Assembly (NCBI RefSeq): GCF_028446585.1
Contig: NZ_JAPFQL010000042.1
Coordinates: forward strand, 1 to 64,000
Source of the DNA: Intrasporangium calvum
GTDB taxonomy: Bacteria > Actinomycetota > Actinomycetes > Actinomycetales > Dermatophilaceae
Reading direction: 5' to 3'
DNA length: 64,000 bases
The notes under the pieces were generated by a model. That model ran no database searches and had not been told where the DNA came from. It saw only the letters and a list, made by a program, of their open reading frames with translations. Positions within the stretch are counted from its first letter, which is position 1. Every line of letters begins with the position of its first letter. Below are positions 40,135-48,489 of this stretch, in pieces. The translations under genes were made by a program, and so were the position numbers.

Positions 40135-41163
40135 GTGTCCCAGACCACCTCTTACGCGTCGACCAGCGACGCCGCACGCCACGGTGACGAGCCGCTGCTG
40201 CAGGTGCGTGACCTCAAGGTCACGTTCAAGCGGCAGGGCGAGGAGCCCTTCGTGGCCGTCGACGGCATCGACTTCGACGTCCGGCCCGGCCAGACCGTGG
40301 GCCTCGTCGGCGAGTCCGGTTGCGGCAAGTCCGTCACGTCGCTCGCGATCATGGGCCTGCTGCCCAAGCGGGGCAACCGGGTCGAGGGCGAGGTCCTCTT
40401 CAACGGCACCGACCTGCTCAAGCTGTCCGACTCGGACATGCGCGACCGTCGCGGCCAGGAGCTCGCGATGATCTTCCAGGACCCGCTGAGCTCGCTCAAC
40501 CCGGTCGTCCCGGTGGGTCTGCAGGTCGCCGAGGTCCTCGAGCGGCACAAGGGCATGTCCCGCAAGGCGGCCATGGTCGTCGCCCGCGAGATGCTCGACA
40601 AGGTCGGCATCCCGGACCCGGACCGGCGCCTCAAGGACTACCCGCACCAGATGTCGGGCGGGATGCGCCAGCGGGCCCTGATCGCCATCGCCCTGGCCTG
40701 CGAGCCGCGCCTGCTCATCGCCGACGAGCCGACGACGGCTCTCGACGTGACGATCCAGGCGCAGATCCTCACCCTGCTCAAGGACCTCGTCCGGGAGACC
40801 GGCACGGCGCTCATCATGATCACGCACGACCTCGGCGTCGTCGCTGGCCTGTGCGACGAGGTCAACGTCCTCTATGCCGGTCGCATCGTCGAGCGCGCCG
40901 AGCGCCACCCGCTCTTCGAGCAGCCGCGGCATCCCTACACGAACGGCCTGCTCGAGTCGATCCCCAAGCTGGAGGTCGGCCGGGGTGAGCGACTCAACCC
41001 GATCCCGGGCTCGGTCGCCGACAACCTGCCGTGGACGAGCGCCTGTGCCTTCGCGCCCCGCTGCCTGAACGCCCTGGAGGTGTGCCGGGAGCAGACGCCC
41101 CAGCTCGAGATGGACTTCGGCCGCGCCCTGCGCTGCTTCAACCCCGTGGAGGTGGCTCGATGA
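40135..41163 (+). CDS. Peptide ABC transporter ATPase, DppD/OppD type
   Basis: The protein has 342 residues from GTG 40135, with AGGAGG 8 bases upstream. Walker A is [12 protein letters not shown], the signature [17 protein letters not shown] and Walker [13 protein letters not shown]. The C-terminal oligo_HPY region has the usual Cys set ([14 protein letters not shown]). It couples ATP hydrolysis to peptide uptake and overlaps the next gene by 4 bases. Confidence 0.94.
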   Translation: MSQTTSYASTSDAARHGDEPLLQVRDLKVTFKRQGEEPFVAVDGIDFDVRPGQTVGLVGESGCGKSVTSLAIMGLLPKRGNRVEGEVLFNGTDLLKLSDSDMRDRRGQELAMIFQDPLSSLNPVVPVGLQVAEVLERHKGMSRKAAMVVAREMLDKVGIPDPDRRLKDYPHQMSGGMRQRALIAIALACEPRLLIADEPTTALDVTIQAQILTLLKDLVRETGTALIMITHDLGVVAGLCDEVNVLYAGRIVERAERHPLFEQPRHPYTNGLLESIPKLEVGRGERLNPIPGSVADNLPWTSACAFAPRCLNALEVCREQTPQLEMDFGRALRCFNPVEVAR

Positions 41164-42350
41164 CCTCGACCGCAAACGCTGACCACGACGTGACCGGCTC
41201 GGCCGACTCCGCGGTTCCAGCTGACGCCGACCACCGCGACGTCCTCGTCGACGTCCGCGGCGTCAAGGTGCACTTCCCGATCAGGAAGGGCGTCATCTTC
41301 GACAAGACGATCGGCTACGTCTATGCCGTCGACGGCGTCGACCTGCAGATCCGCCGCGGCGAGACCTACGGCCTCGTGGGCGAGTCCGGCTGCGGCAAGT
41401 CGACCCTCGGCCGGGCGATCCTCAACCTCGAGCCGCCGACCGAGGGCTCGGTGACCTTCGACGGCGTCGACATCGCGAGCCTCAAGGGCGAGGAGCTGCG
41501 GCGCAAGCGGCAGGACATCCAGATGGTCTTCCAGGACCCGATGAGCAGCCTCGACCCGCGCCAGTCGGTCGAGTCCCTGCTCCTCGAGGGCCTCAAGGCG
41601 CACGGCCTCATCGAGAACGACGCCGCGGCGAACCAGCGCCTGCGGGAGCTGCTCGCCGCCGTCGGCCTACCGCCGGCCGCCCTGAAGAAGTATCCGCACG
41701 AGTTCTCCGGAGGCCAGCGCCAGCGCATCGGCATCGCCCGGGCACTGTCGGTCAACCCGAAGCTCATCGTCGCCGACGAGCCGGTCTCAGCCCTGGACGT
41801 GTCGGTCCAGGCCCAGGTGATCAACCTGCTCGAGGACCTGCAGGAGGAGTTCGGCCTCACGTATCTCGTCGTCGCCCACGACCTCGCCGTCGTCCGGCAC
41901 ATCAGCGACCGGGTCGGCGTCATGTACCTCGGCGCCCTGGCGGAGGAGGCGCCGGCCGCGGACCTCTACGCCCGCCCGCTGCACCCCTACACCCGAGCAC
42001 TGCTCTCCGCGGTGCCGGTGCCGGACCCGGTCATCGAGGACCAGCGCGAGCGCATCCTGCTCACCGGCGACCTGCCCTCCCCCGCCAACCCGCCCACCGG
42101 CTGCCGCTTCCACACCCGATGCCCGTGGCGCCAGCCGACCCGCTGCGACACCGAGCGGCCCGTGCTGCGCACCGTCGAGCTGCCCGGCGTGCCCAAGGAC
42201 CACCGGGTCGCGTGCCACTGGGCCGAGCAGATCGAGTCGGGCGAGCTCCGCCCGCACGAGGTCGAAGCAATCGCCGTCGAGCAGACAGCCGGGGTCCTTG
42301 CGCCCGACTCCCCGATCATCGGCCCGACCTCGATCGGCGAGATCGGCTGA
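41160..42350 (+). CDS. Peptide ABC transporter ATPase, DppF/OppF type
   Basis: The protein has 396 residues from ATG 41160 (ATGA overlap). Walker A is [12 protein letters not shown], the signature [15 protein letters not shown] and Walker [13 protein letters not shown]. The oligo_HPY C-terminus has Cys residues in [10 protein letters not shown]. It is the second ATPase of the importer and the last gene of the operon. Confidence 0.94.
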   Translation: MTSTANADHDVTGSADSAVPADADHRDVLVDVRGVKVHFPIRKGVIFDKTIGYVYAVDGVDLQIRRGETYGLVGESGCGKSTLGRAILNLEPPTEGSVTFDGVDIASLKGEELRRKRQDIQMVFQDPMSSLDPRQSVESLLLEGLKAHGLIENDAAANQRLRELLAAVGLPPAALKKYPHEFSGGQRQRIGIARALSVNPKLIVADEPVSALDVSVQAQVINLLEDLQEEFGLTYLVVAHDLAVVRHISDRVGVMYLGALAEEAPAADLYARPLHPYTRALLSAVPVPDPVIEDQRERILLTGDLPSPANPPTGCRFHTRCPWRQPTRCDTERPVLRTVELPGVPKDHRVACHWAEQIESGELRPHEVEAIAVEQTAGVLAPDSPIIGPTSIGEIG

Positions 42351-42361
42351 CCCACGCTGGG

Positions 42362-42383
42362 GGGCACCCCTCGAGGGGTGCCC
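42362..42383 (+). terminator. Hairpin after the peptide ABC operon
   Basis: GGGCACCCC/GGGGTGCCC with loop TCGA, 11 bases after the stop codon. Confidence 0.7.
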
Positions 42384-42428
42384 ACGGTGGCCTGCACCCA
42401 GGTCAGCCCGCTACTCGTCCCGCCCGTC

Positions 42429-42451
42429 GGGAGCGAGCCCAGCGGCATACG
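42429..42451 (-). repeat. Dispersed repeat, full copy between two terminators
   Basis: GGGAGCGAGCCCAGC followed by GGCATACG, between the operon terminator and the 15-bp hairpin. Confidence 0.85.
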
Positions 42452-42480
42452 GCAGGGGCTGGCCGAGCGTGGGGAAAAGG

Positions 42481-42520
42481 AAGAGGCGCCACTCGCTCGG
42501 GGGTCCGAGTGGCGCCTCTT
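42481..42520. terminator. Perfect 15-bp hairpin with T/A-flanks
   Basis: AAGAGGCGCCACTCG pairs with CGAGTGGCGCCTCTT. AAAAGG precedes it and TTTCACC follows, so it reads as an intrinsic terminator in either direction. Confidence 0.8.
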
Positions 42521-42621
42521 TCACCCCCTACAGCGCACGACGCACGCAGACCGTTACACCTGTCCAGAACTTTTTTTCGCGCGCCGGGAAGCAGCCGCAC
42601 GGCCTCACAGTTGAATGTTGC

Positions 42622-43332
42622 ATGAACGTCGACATCTGGTCCGACATCGCCTGCCCGTGGTGCTTCATCGGCAAGCGCCGCTTCGAGACCGCCCTGGCCG
42701 ACTTCCCGCACCGTGACCAGGTGACGGTGACGTGGCACAGCTACCAGCTCGACCCGACGATCCCCGAGCACTACGACGGGAGCGAGCTCGACTACCTCGC
42801 CACCGTCAAGCAGATGGACCCGGCCCAGGTGCGCCAGATGCTCGACCACGTGACCACGGTCGCCGCGGGCGAGGGCCTCGACTACGACTTCGACCGGCTC
42901 GTTGTCGCCAACAGCTTCTCCGCGCACGAGCTGCTCCACCTCGCCAAGGAGCACGGCGTCGGCGACGCGGTGAAGGAAAGCCTGCTCTCCGCGCACTTCG
43001 AGCACGGTGAGGACATCGGCGACCGCGACGTCCTCGTCCGGATCGGCGTCGCCGCCGGCCTCGACGCCGACGAGATCCGCGACTCCCTCGAGATGCGCCG
43101 CTTCCGCAAGGCCGTCCAGGACGACATCCAGCAGGCCCGCTCGCTGGGGATCCAGGGGGTGCCCTTCTTCGTCATCGAGAACAAGTGGGGCGTCTCAGGC
43201 GCCCAGCCCGCCGAGCTGTTCACCCAGGCCCTCGAGCAGGCGTGGCGCGAGGCCAACCCGCTCGTCATGGTCCAGAGCGACACCGCCGCAGCAGACGCGC
43301 CGGTCTGCGGGCCCGACGGCTGCGCGATCTGA
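42622..43332 (+). CDS. DsbA family oxidoreductase, FrnE-like
   Basis: The protein has 236 residues from ATG 42622. The thioredoxin-fold redox motif is Cys11-Pro-Trp-Cys14 (CPWC) with a helical insertion and cis-Pro loop GIQGVPFFVIENKWGVSGAQP. There is no signal peptide, so this FrnE/2-hydroxychromene-isomerase-type protein is cytosolic. The C-terminus has a Cys pair (CGPDGC). A TTGAAT box 5 bases before the ATG hints at a leaderless transcript. Confidence 0.9.
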   Translation: MNVDIWSDIACPWCFIGKRRFETALADFPHRDQVTVTWHSYQLDPTIPEHYDGSELDYLATVKQMDPAQVRQMLDHVTTVAAGEGLDYDFDRLVVANSFSAHELLHLAKEHGVGDAVKESLLSAHFEHGEDIGDRDVLVRIGVAAGLDADEIRDSLEMRRFRKAVQDDIQQARSLGIQGVPFFVIENKWGVSGAQPAELFTQALEQAWREANPLVMVQSDTAAADAPVCGPDGCAI

Positions 43333-43450
43333 GCCTGCGACGCCGGTTCGGTAAGGATCCGGTCACGACACGTGTGAGACCTCCCGCTTCTGCCGGGATG
43401 TCCCCCATGCTCGGGTTACTCTCAAGTAAGCACAGACCCGAGGAGGTGTC

Positions 43451-44416
43451 GTGAGTCCGCTCAGCCCACGGCAGACACGCCTGTACGGCCACACCCTGTC
43501 CTATGTCGACAGCGGCACCGGCGAGGCCATCCTCTTCGTCCACGGGCTGCTCGGCTCGCACCGCAACTGGCGCTACCTCGTCGACCGGCTCGACAACACC
43601 AACCGCGTCGTCGTCCCCGACCTCTTCGGCCACGGCGCCTCCGAGAAGCACGAGGGCGACTACTCCCCCGCCGCCCAGGCCGGCACCCTGCGCGACCTGA
43701 TGGACCAGCTCGGGCTCGAGCGCGTCACCATCGTCGGCCACTCGCTGGGCGGCGGCATCTCCCTCGCCTTCTCCTACCTCTTCCCCGAGCGCGTCGAGCG
43801 CCTCGTGCTCGTCGGCACGGGCGGCCTCGGTCGTGAGGTCAGCCCCTTCCTGCGGGCGGCGACGCTCCCCGTGGCCGACGTCGTGCTCCCAGTGATCGCC
43901 TCCCCCTGGGTCCGCGTCGGAGCCGAGTTCGTCGGCCGCAGCCTGTCCGTCTTCGGCTGGCGCGCGAGTCACGACATGCGCGCCGCCTGGGAGGGGTTCA
44001 CCGAGCTGAACGACGCCGATGCCCGACGCGCATTCCTCGCCACGACCCGGTCCGTCATGAACTCCGGTGGTCAGCGCATCCAGGCGCTCGAATACCTCAC
44101 CGAGCTCGTCGGCGTGCCCGTGCTCATCGTGTGGGGCACCAACGACATGGTGATCCCCGTCGAGCACGCCCAACGCGCCGCCGAGCTCGCCCCGACCTGC
44201 CGGGTCGAGCTCTTCGAGGGTGCCGGGCACTTCCCGCACCTCGACCAGCCCAACCGCTTCGCCGACGTGCTGCGCGACTTCATGGCCACGACCGAGCGGG
44301 CCGAGGGCCTGCCGGCGAGGGCCGCGACGAAGCCACCCACGCGGGCTCGGTCCCGCCGGGCGCCAGTCCGGAAGCGCGCTCTCCCGGCCGCACCCAAGCG
44401 GGACAAGACCGCCTGA
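43451..44416 (+). CDS. Alpha/beta hydrolase
   Basis: This 321-residue protein has FVHGLLGSHRNW (oxyanion), nucleophile elbow VGHSLGGG (Ser98), WGTNDMVIP (acid) and EGAGHFPHLDQ (His), so the triad is complete. A basic Ala/Pro/Arg C-terminal tail of about 40 residues is unusual and may bind polyanion or membrane. GAGGAGG lies just before the GTG start. The substrate is unknown. Confidence 0.87.
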   Translation: MSPLSPRQTRLYGHTLSYVDSGTGEAILFVHGLLGSHRNWRYLVDRLDNTNRVVVPDLFGHGASEKHEGDYSPAAQAGTLRDLMDQLGLERVTIVGHSLGGGISLAFSYLFPERVERLVLVGTGGLGREVSPFLRAATLPVADVVLPVIASPWVRVGAEFVGRSLSVFGWRASHDMRAAWEGFTELNDADARRAFLATTRSVMNSGGQRIQALEYLTELVGVPVLIVWGTNDMVIPVEHAQRAAELAPTCRVELFEGAGHFPHLDQPNRFADVLRDFMATTERAEGLPARAATKPPTRARSRRAPVRKRALPAAPKRDKTA

Positions 44417-44437
44417 GGTTCCCTTCGGGTCTCTGGC

Positions 44438-44977
44438 TCAGACGAGGTGCAGGGCCTTCTTCGCCTTGCCCGTCAGGTAGTCCGCGAACATCACGGCCCG
44501 CATGCCGACGCCGGTGCTCTGCGGCAGGAAGCCGAGCTGCTGGAGCATGTCGAGGCTGTCGTAGTACATCGTGAAGTGGCTGAGCAGGTCGCCGCGGAAG
44601 CGGTTGAACGTGGCCCCGCTGACCTGCACCTTCTTGCCCGTCGCGGGCATCCGGCCCTCCGGCGCGATCAGGTCGCCCGTCATCGTCGCCGTGAACGTCC
44701 ACGTGAGGACGCACTCGGAGTGGTCGACGTTGGTGTGGACGTGGGCCAGCTCGTCCGGGAAGTGGATGTCGGGGAAAGCCGCGAACACTGCATGCAGGCG
44801 GCTCGCGATCTCCGTCTTGCCGTAGGCCGGCTTGTCGAAGCCCGGGTCCTCGTAGACGGCGTCATCGGCGATGAGGGCGACGATGGCGTCGACGTCGTGG
44901 GCGTTCCAGGCTTCGAAGTGCTTCTTGGTGAAGGTGCGCATCTGCGCTTCGGTGATCGGCTTGCTGGTGGACTCCAT
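44438..44977 (-). CDS. SnoaL/NTF2-like domain protein
   Basis: The protein has 179 residues from ATG 44977 (GGAGGAGG upstream). FTKKHFEAWNAHDVDAIVALIADDAVYEDPGF and the following beta-rich cone fit the SnoaL-like/ester-cyclase NTF2 superfamily. No catalytic assignment can be made. It is convergent with the alpha/beta hydrolase. Confidence 0.78.
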   Translation of the reverse strand: MESTSKPITEAQMRTFTKKHFEAWNAHDVDAIVALIADDAVYEDPGFDKPAYGKTEIASRLHAVFAAFPDIHFPDELAHVHTNVDHSECVLTWTFTATMTGDLIAPEGRMPATGKKVQVSGATFNRFRGDLLSHFTMYYDSLDMLQQLGFLPQSTGVGMRAVMFADYLTGKAKKALHLV

Positions 44978-45206
44978 GGTGTCCTCCTCCTGCGGTGCCG
45001 GGGACGCCGCACCTCGGCGGTCGGCGACCGCGGTGCCACTCTCGGATCGGCACGCGCCGCACACCAGAGGCGAACGTCCCGGTTCCACGTGGTCCGGACC
45101 ACGTCAAAGGCCGCCTCGCGGCTCCGCGAGCGTAGGGTGAAGGTGATCGCGTCCACGAGGGCGCGGTGGGAAGCAGGTTGTGAAGCATGAGCGGCCCAAC
45201 TCCGCA
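44978..45206. other. Gap between NTF2-like gene and small hypothetical gene
   Basis: This stretch is a divergent promoter region. I see no gene and no strong hairpin in it. Confidence 0.5.
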
Positions 45207-45248
45207 ATGACCACAGACCCATGACCACAGACCCATGACCACGGACCA
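45207..45248 (+). repeat. Three 14-bp tandem repeats each containing ATG
   Basis: ATGACCACAGACCC occurs twice and then ATGACCACGGACCA. The three ATGs are in different frames, and only the third opens the 95-codon gene. Confidence 0.85.
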
Positions 45249-45522
45249 GTCAGCAGCCGGGCACGCCGTCAGCGGCGCGATGGGACCCGATGCAGCCAAC
45301 CTGCTCGGATCCCTCCGGCAGAGCATGGACCGGGCCCACACCGCCCTCATGGCAGCCCGACGCGCGACGAGCGGCCGCACCGACCTCGAGCGGGCCCGGA
45401 GCGACTACCTGCGCGCCATGGTCGCCTACCAGCAGGCCCTCGCGGTCTTCCGCCTCCCGGTCCCGCCCCGCCTCCGCGACGAGCTGCGCCTGCTCCGGCG
45501 CGTCACCGACGTCGGGCACTGA
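45235..45522 (+). CDS. Hypothetical helical protein, 95 aa
   Basis: I do not recognise this protein. It is mainly helical (MDRAHTALMAARRATSGRTD, ARSDYLRAMVAYQQALAVF) and basic, and its start is duplicated by a 14-bp repeat. A 13-bp tandem repeat covers the stop. Coding potential is plausible but expression is uncertain. Confidence 0.5.
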   Translation: MTTDQSAAGHAVSGAMGPDAANLLGSLRQSMDRAHTALMAARRATSGRTDLERARSDYLRAMVAYQQALAVFRLPVPPRLRDELRLLRRVTDVGH

Positions 45523-45565
45523 GCTGGGGCACTGAGCTGGGGCACTGAGCTGGGGCACTGAGCTG
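45514..45565 (+). repeat. 13-bp tandem repeat, 4 units, over a stop codon
   Basis: Four perfect GGGCACTGAGCTG units; the TGA in the first unit is the stop of the small hypothetical gene. The number of units is likely variable. Confidence 0.88.
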
Positions 45566-45587
45566 GGTGCTGGCCTGGGCGCTCACC

Positions 45588-45604
45588 CAGCCCAGCGGCA
45601 TACG
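45588..45604 (-). repeat. Dispersed repeat, core copy
   Basis: CAGCCCAGCGGCATACG, just before the protein kinase gene. Confidence 0.75.
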
Positions 45605-45672
45605 GCATCGAGCTTCGCGGGTGGGTACGTTGTCAGGGTCACCCCAGCCCCCACCGGACGGAGCCGCGAACC

Positions 45673-47250
45673 ATGACCCAGCCCGACGTCGTCATCGCCG
45701 GGCGATACCGGCTGCTGAGGCGAGTGGGCGTCGGCGGGATGGGATCGGTCTGGGAGGCCAGCGACGAGCGACTGCAGCGGACCGTCGCCGCCAAGCTCCT
45801 GCACCTGCCGCCCGGTGCGAGCGCCGAGGACGCCGAGACGGCGAAGAACCGCGCGATGCGCGAGGCCCGCATCACCGCGCAGCTCCACCATCCGCACGCG
45901 GTGCCGGTCTTCGACGTCGTCGAGCACGACGGGCAGCCGTGCCTGATCATGCAGTACCTCCCCTCGAGGACACTCCAGCAGGTGCTCCAGCAGGACGGGC
46001 CGCTGCCACCGGACGAGGTGGCGCTCATCGGGGCCGAGGTGGGGTCGGCGCTCGCGGCCGCGCATGCCGCCGGGATCGTCCACCGCGACATCAAGCCGGC
46101 CAACATCCTCATCCTCGATGACGGCTCGGCCACGATCACTGACTTCGGCATCTCGCGGGCGCTCGGCGACGCGACCTTGACGGCCGCCGGCATGGTCACC
46201 GGCACCCCTGCCTACCTGGCGCCCGAGGTGGCCCGAGGCGAGGAGTCGACCCCGGCGACCGACGTCTTCTCGCTCGGTGCGACGCTCTATGCCGCCGTGG
46301 AGGGTGTCCCGCCGTTCGGCCTCGACGACAACCCGATGGCCCTGCTGCACCGCGTTGCGTCGACGTCGCCGGCGCCTCCCGCTCGGGCAGGTGCCCTGGC
46401 GCCGGTGCTGCTCGCCATGCTGGGCGCACAGCCAGACGAGCGGCCGTCCATGAGCGCGGCGGTCGAGGCCTTGGAGCGGCTCGACCTGAGCGCGGCTGCC
46501 GGTGCTGACCCGACGGTCGCGCTGCCGACCGCGGCGGCGACTCAACCGATGCGGCCGGTGCCGGTTGCGCAGCCTGCTCCGTCGGCTCCCGGGCCCGTGA
46601 CGCGGGCGACGCCGATGACGCAGGTGTCGCAGGTGTCGCAGGTGCCGCCGGCGCGGCCGGCTCCGCAGCAGCGGCGATCCAGGCGGGGCCTCGCGGTTGT
46701 CCTGGCCATCGCGGCGCTCGCGGTCGTGGGCCTCCTCGCATGGCAGGCGCTGCGCGGAGATGAGCCGAGGACGCCGGCCGCTGCACCCCCGGAGACCTCG
46801 TCGGTCACCTCGAACTCGCCCTCCCCGTCCGCGAGCCGGGAGACGACCACGTCGGAGGCTCCAACATCCGCAGCGCCGTCGACGCCGGCCGAGACCACGC
46901 CGGCGCCGTCCGAACCGACTGCGCCCACGGCAGCGCAACTCAGCAAGGCGGTGCGCGGCTACTACGCACTGCTGCCCGACGACACGGATGCGGGCTACGC
47001 CTTGCTGACCGAGCGCTACCGGAGTGCGACGTCGGGCACCCAGGACAACTACGAGGCCTTCTGGGACGGCATCGACAAGGTCACCGTCCGGGACCTCGAC
47101 GCCACGCCGCCCGGGAGCGTCGAGGCCACGCTGACCTACACGTTCGAGGACGGCCGGGTGATCCAGGAGCGCACCGCCTTCGGTCTCGTCGAGGACGGCG
47201 GCGTACTCAAGATCGATGGCAGCGAGGTGCTCTCCAGTCGCGAGCTGTGA
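45673..47250 (+). CDS. Membrane Ser/Thr protein kinase (PknB-type)
   Basis: The protein has 525 residues. The kinase domain (about 10-270) has the Gly-rich loop GVGGMGSV, ATP Lys41 (VAAK), the catalytic HRDIKPAN (Asp139) and DFG (Asp157), so it should be active. A Pro-rich linker contains QVSQVSQV from a 9-bp tandem repeat. One transmembrane helix lies near 340-360, followed by a Ser/Thr/Pro stretch and a C-terminal NTF2-like extracellular domain (LSKAVRGYYALLPDDTDAGY). The external sensor differs from PASTA, so the stimulus is unknown. Confidence 0.9.
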   Translation: MTQPDVVIAGRYRLLRRVGVGGMGSVWEASDERLQRTVAAKLLHLPPGASAEDAETAKNRAMREARITAQLHHPHAVPVFDVVEHDGQPCLIMQYLPSRTLQQVLQQDGPLPPDEVALIGAEVGSALAAAHAAGIVHRDIKPANILILDDGSATITDFGISRALGDATLTAAGMVTGTPAYLAPEVARGEESTPATDVFSLGATLYAAVEGVPPFGLDDNPMALLHRVASTSPAPPARAGALAPVLLAMLGAQPDERPSMSAAVEALERLDLSAAAGADPTVALPTAAATQPMRPVPVAQPAPSAPGPVTRATPMTQVSQVSQVPPARPAPQQRRSRRGLAVVLAIAALAVVGLLAWQALRGDEPRTPAAAPPETSSVTSNSPSPSASRETTTSEAPTSAAPSTPAETTPAPSEPTAPTAAQLSKAVRGYYALLPDDTDAGYALLTERYRSATSGTQDNYEAFWDGIDKVTVRDLDATPPGSVEATLTYTFEDGRVIQERTAFGLVEDGGVLKIDGSEVLSSREL

Positions 47251-47300
47251 CCCTGACGGTTTGGCCAGCCACAGCGGGACGGTGCTGGCGTGCGGGGGCG

Positions 47301-47316
47301 GGCCCAGCGGCATACG
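47301..47316 (-). repeat. Dispersed repeat, core copy upstream of metal sensor
   Basis: GGCCCAGCGGCATACG, 27 bases before the ArsR-type start, within its promoter region. Confidence 0.7.
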
Positions 47317-47326
47317 ACACGGGTTA

Positions 47327-47342
47327 GCGATAGCATCGACAC
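47327..47342 (+). promoter_or_regulatory. Possible leaderless promoter/operator of the metal-sensor operon
   Basis: TAGCAT (47331-47336) ends 6 bases before ATG 47343, fitting a leaderless transcript. GTTAGCGATAGCATCGAC is a partial palindrome and a candidate site for the ArsR-type repressor it precedes. Confidence 0.4.
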
Positions 47343-47702
47343 ATGACGATGCTGACCCGTGAGACGTCGGCCCTCAAGGCCGCCTCCTGTCTCTTCCACG
47401 GCTTCTCCGACCCCTCCCGCCTCGCGATCCTCCAGCACCTCGCGCTGGGTGAGCACCGCGTCGTCGACCTCACGGCGCACCTCGGGCTGGCCCAGAGCAC
47501 CGTCTCCAAGCACCTGGCCTGCCTCAAGGACTGCGGGCTCGTCGACAGCCGACCCGAGGGCCGCGCCTCCGTCTTCTCCCTCAACCACTCCGAAGCCCTC
47601 CTCGACCTGCTCGCGGCGGCCGAGCGACTCCTCGCGCTGACCGGCGACGCAGTGACCCTGTGCCCGAGATACGGCACCGCCCGGACGGAGTCGGCCTCAT
47701 GA
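47343..47702 (+). CDS. ArsR/SmtB metal sensor, CmtR-like
   Basis: The protein has 119 residues. Winged helix-turn-helix: SDPSRLAILQHLALGEHRVVDLTAHLGLAQSTVSKHL. Cys60 and Cys64 (LACLKDCGLV) lie in the recognition helix and Cys107 near the C-terminus, exactly the ligand layout of mycobacterial CmtR, a Cd/Pb sensor. It probably represses its operon with the downstream cation transporter and lets go when Cd or Pb binds. Confidence 0.87.
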   Translation: MTMLTRETSALKAASCLFHGFSDPSRLAILQHLALGEHRVVDLTAHLGLAQSTVSKHLACLKDCGLVDSRPEGRASVFSLNHSEALLDLLAAAERLLALTGDAVTLCPRYGTARTESAS

Positions 47703-48376
47703 CCACCCGGCCCGCAGCCTCCCGCACCGCGACCAGCGCCGCCGAGACCGAGCGGCTGACCCGGCGAGCGCTGCGGCTGGCCCAGTTCACGGTCGGCTAC
47801 AACGTCATCGAAGGAGTCGTCGGCGTCACCGCTGGAGTCATGGCGGGGCTCGTGTCGCTCATCGGCTTTGGCCTCGACTCCGGCATCGAGTCGACCGCCG
47901 CGATCCTCGTCGGGCTGCGGCTCGCCGCGCGGCTGCGCCACGGGGAGGCCGACGAGCGCAAGGAGAAGCGGGCGCTGCGCGGCGTGGCGATCACCTTCTT
48001 CCTCCTCGCCGGCTATGTGGTCGTCGAGGGCGTGCGCTCGCTGCTGAGCGGTGGAGAGCCCGACCAGTCGATCGTCGGGGTCGTCCTGCTGTCGACCTCG
48101 CTCATCGTCATGCCGCTGCTGGCCGCCGCGAAGCAACGGGTCGGCGAGCAGCTCGGCGGCGACCGCCTGATCCTCGCCGACGCCGCCGAGACGAAGATCT
48201 GCGTGCTGCTCAGCGTCTCGACCCTGCTGGGGCTCGGCCTCTATGCCCTCACGGGCGCGGCCTGGCTCGACCCGGTGGCCGGCTTCGTCATCGCGCTGTT
48301 CGCCATCAACGAGGGGCGTGAGGCGTGGGAGGGCGAGCTGGTGTGTGACGACGATGACGACGAGGACGACGACTGA
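47699..48376 (+). CDS. Cation diffusion facilitator-like metal transporter
   Basis: The protein has 225 residues, with the ATGA start overlapping the sensor stop. Six hydrophobic segments and LVSLIGFGLDSGIESTAAILVG (metal site Asp in helix 2) fit short CDF-type transporters without a long cytosolic C-domain. The protein ends in Cys plus an acidic run (CDDDDDEDDD), which may buffer metal. Efflux of Cd, Pb or Zn is inferred from the adjacent CmtR-like sensor. Confidence 0.83.
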   Translation: MTTRPAASRTATSAAETERLTRRALRLAQFTVGYNVIEGVVGVTAGVMAGLVSLIGFGLDSGIESTAAILVGLRLAARLRHGEADERKEKRALRGVAITFFLLAGYVVVEGVRSLLSGGEPDQSIVGVVLLSTSLIVMPLLAAAKQRVGEQLGGDRLILADAAETKICVLLSVSTLLGLGLYALTGAAWLDPVAGFVIALFAINEGREAWEGELVCDDDDDEDDD

Positions 48377-48489
48377 GACGGGCGTGCCGGCGAGCTCATG
48401 GCGATGCTGTCTCGGCTGTGTGATCGGCGACTCTGGCCTTTTGTTCGATGCTCACGGCATCGTGACGTCCCGCGTCGTAATGTCGCTCT

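Noticed and set aside
36305-42350. Nickel/cobalt rather than peptide import
   Set aside because: Family-5 systems include NikA, but there are no nickel enzymes nearby and the binding protein shows general Opp/Dpp motifs; peptide is the safer call.
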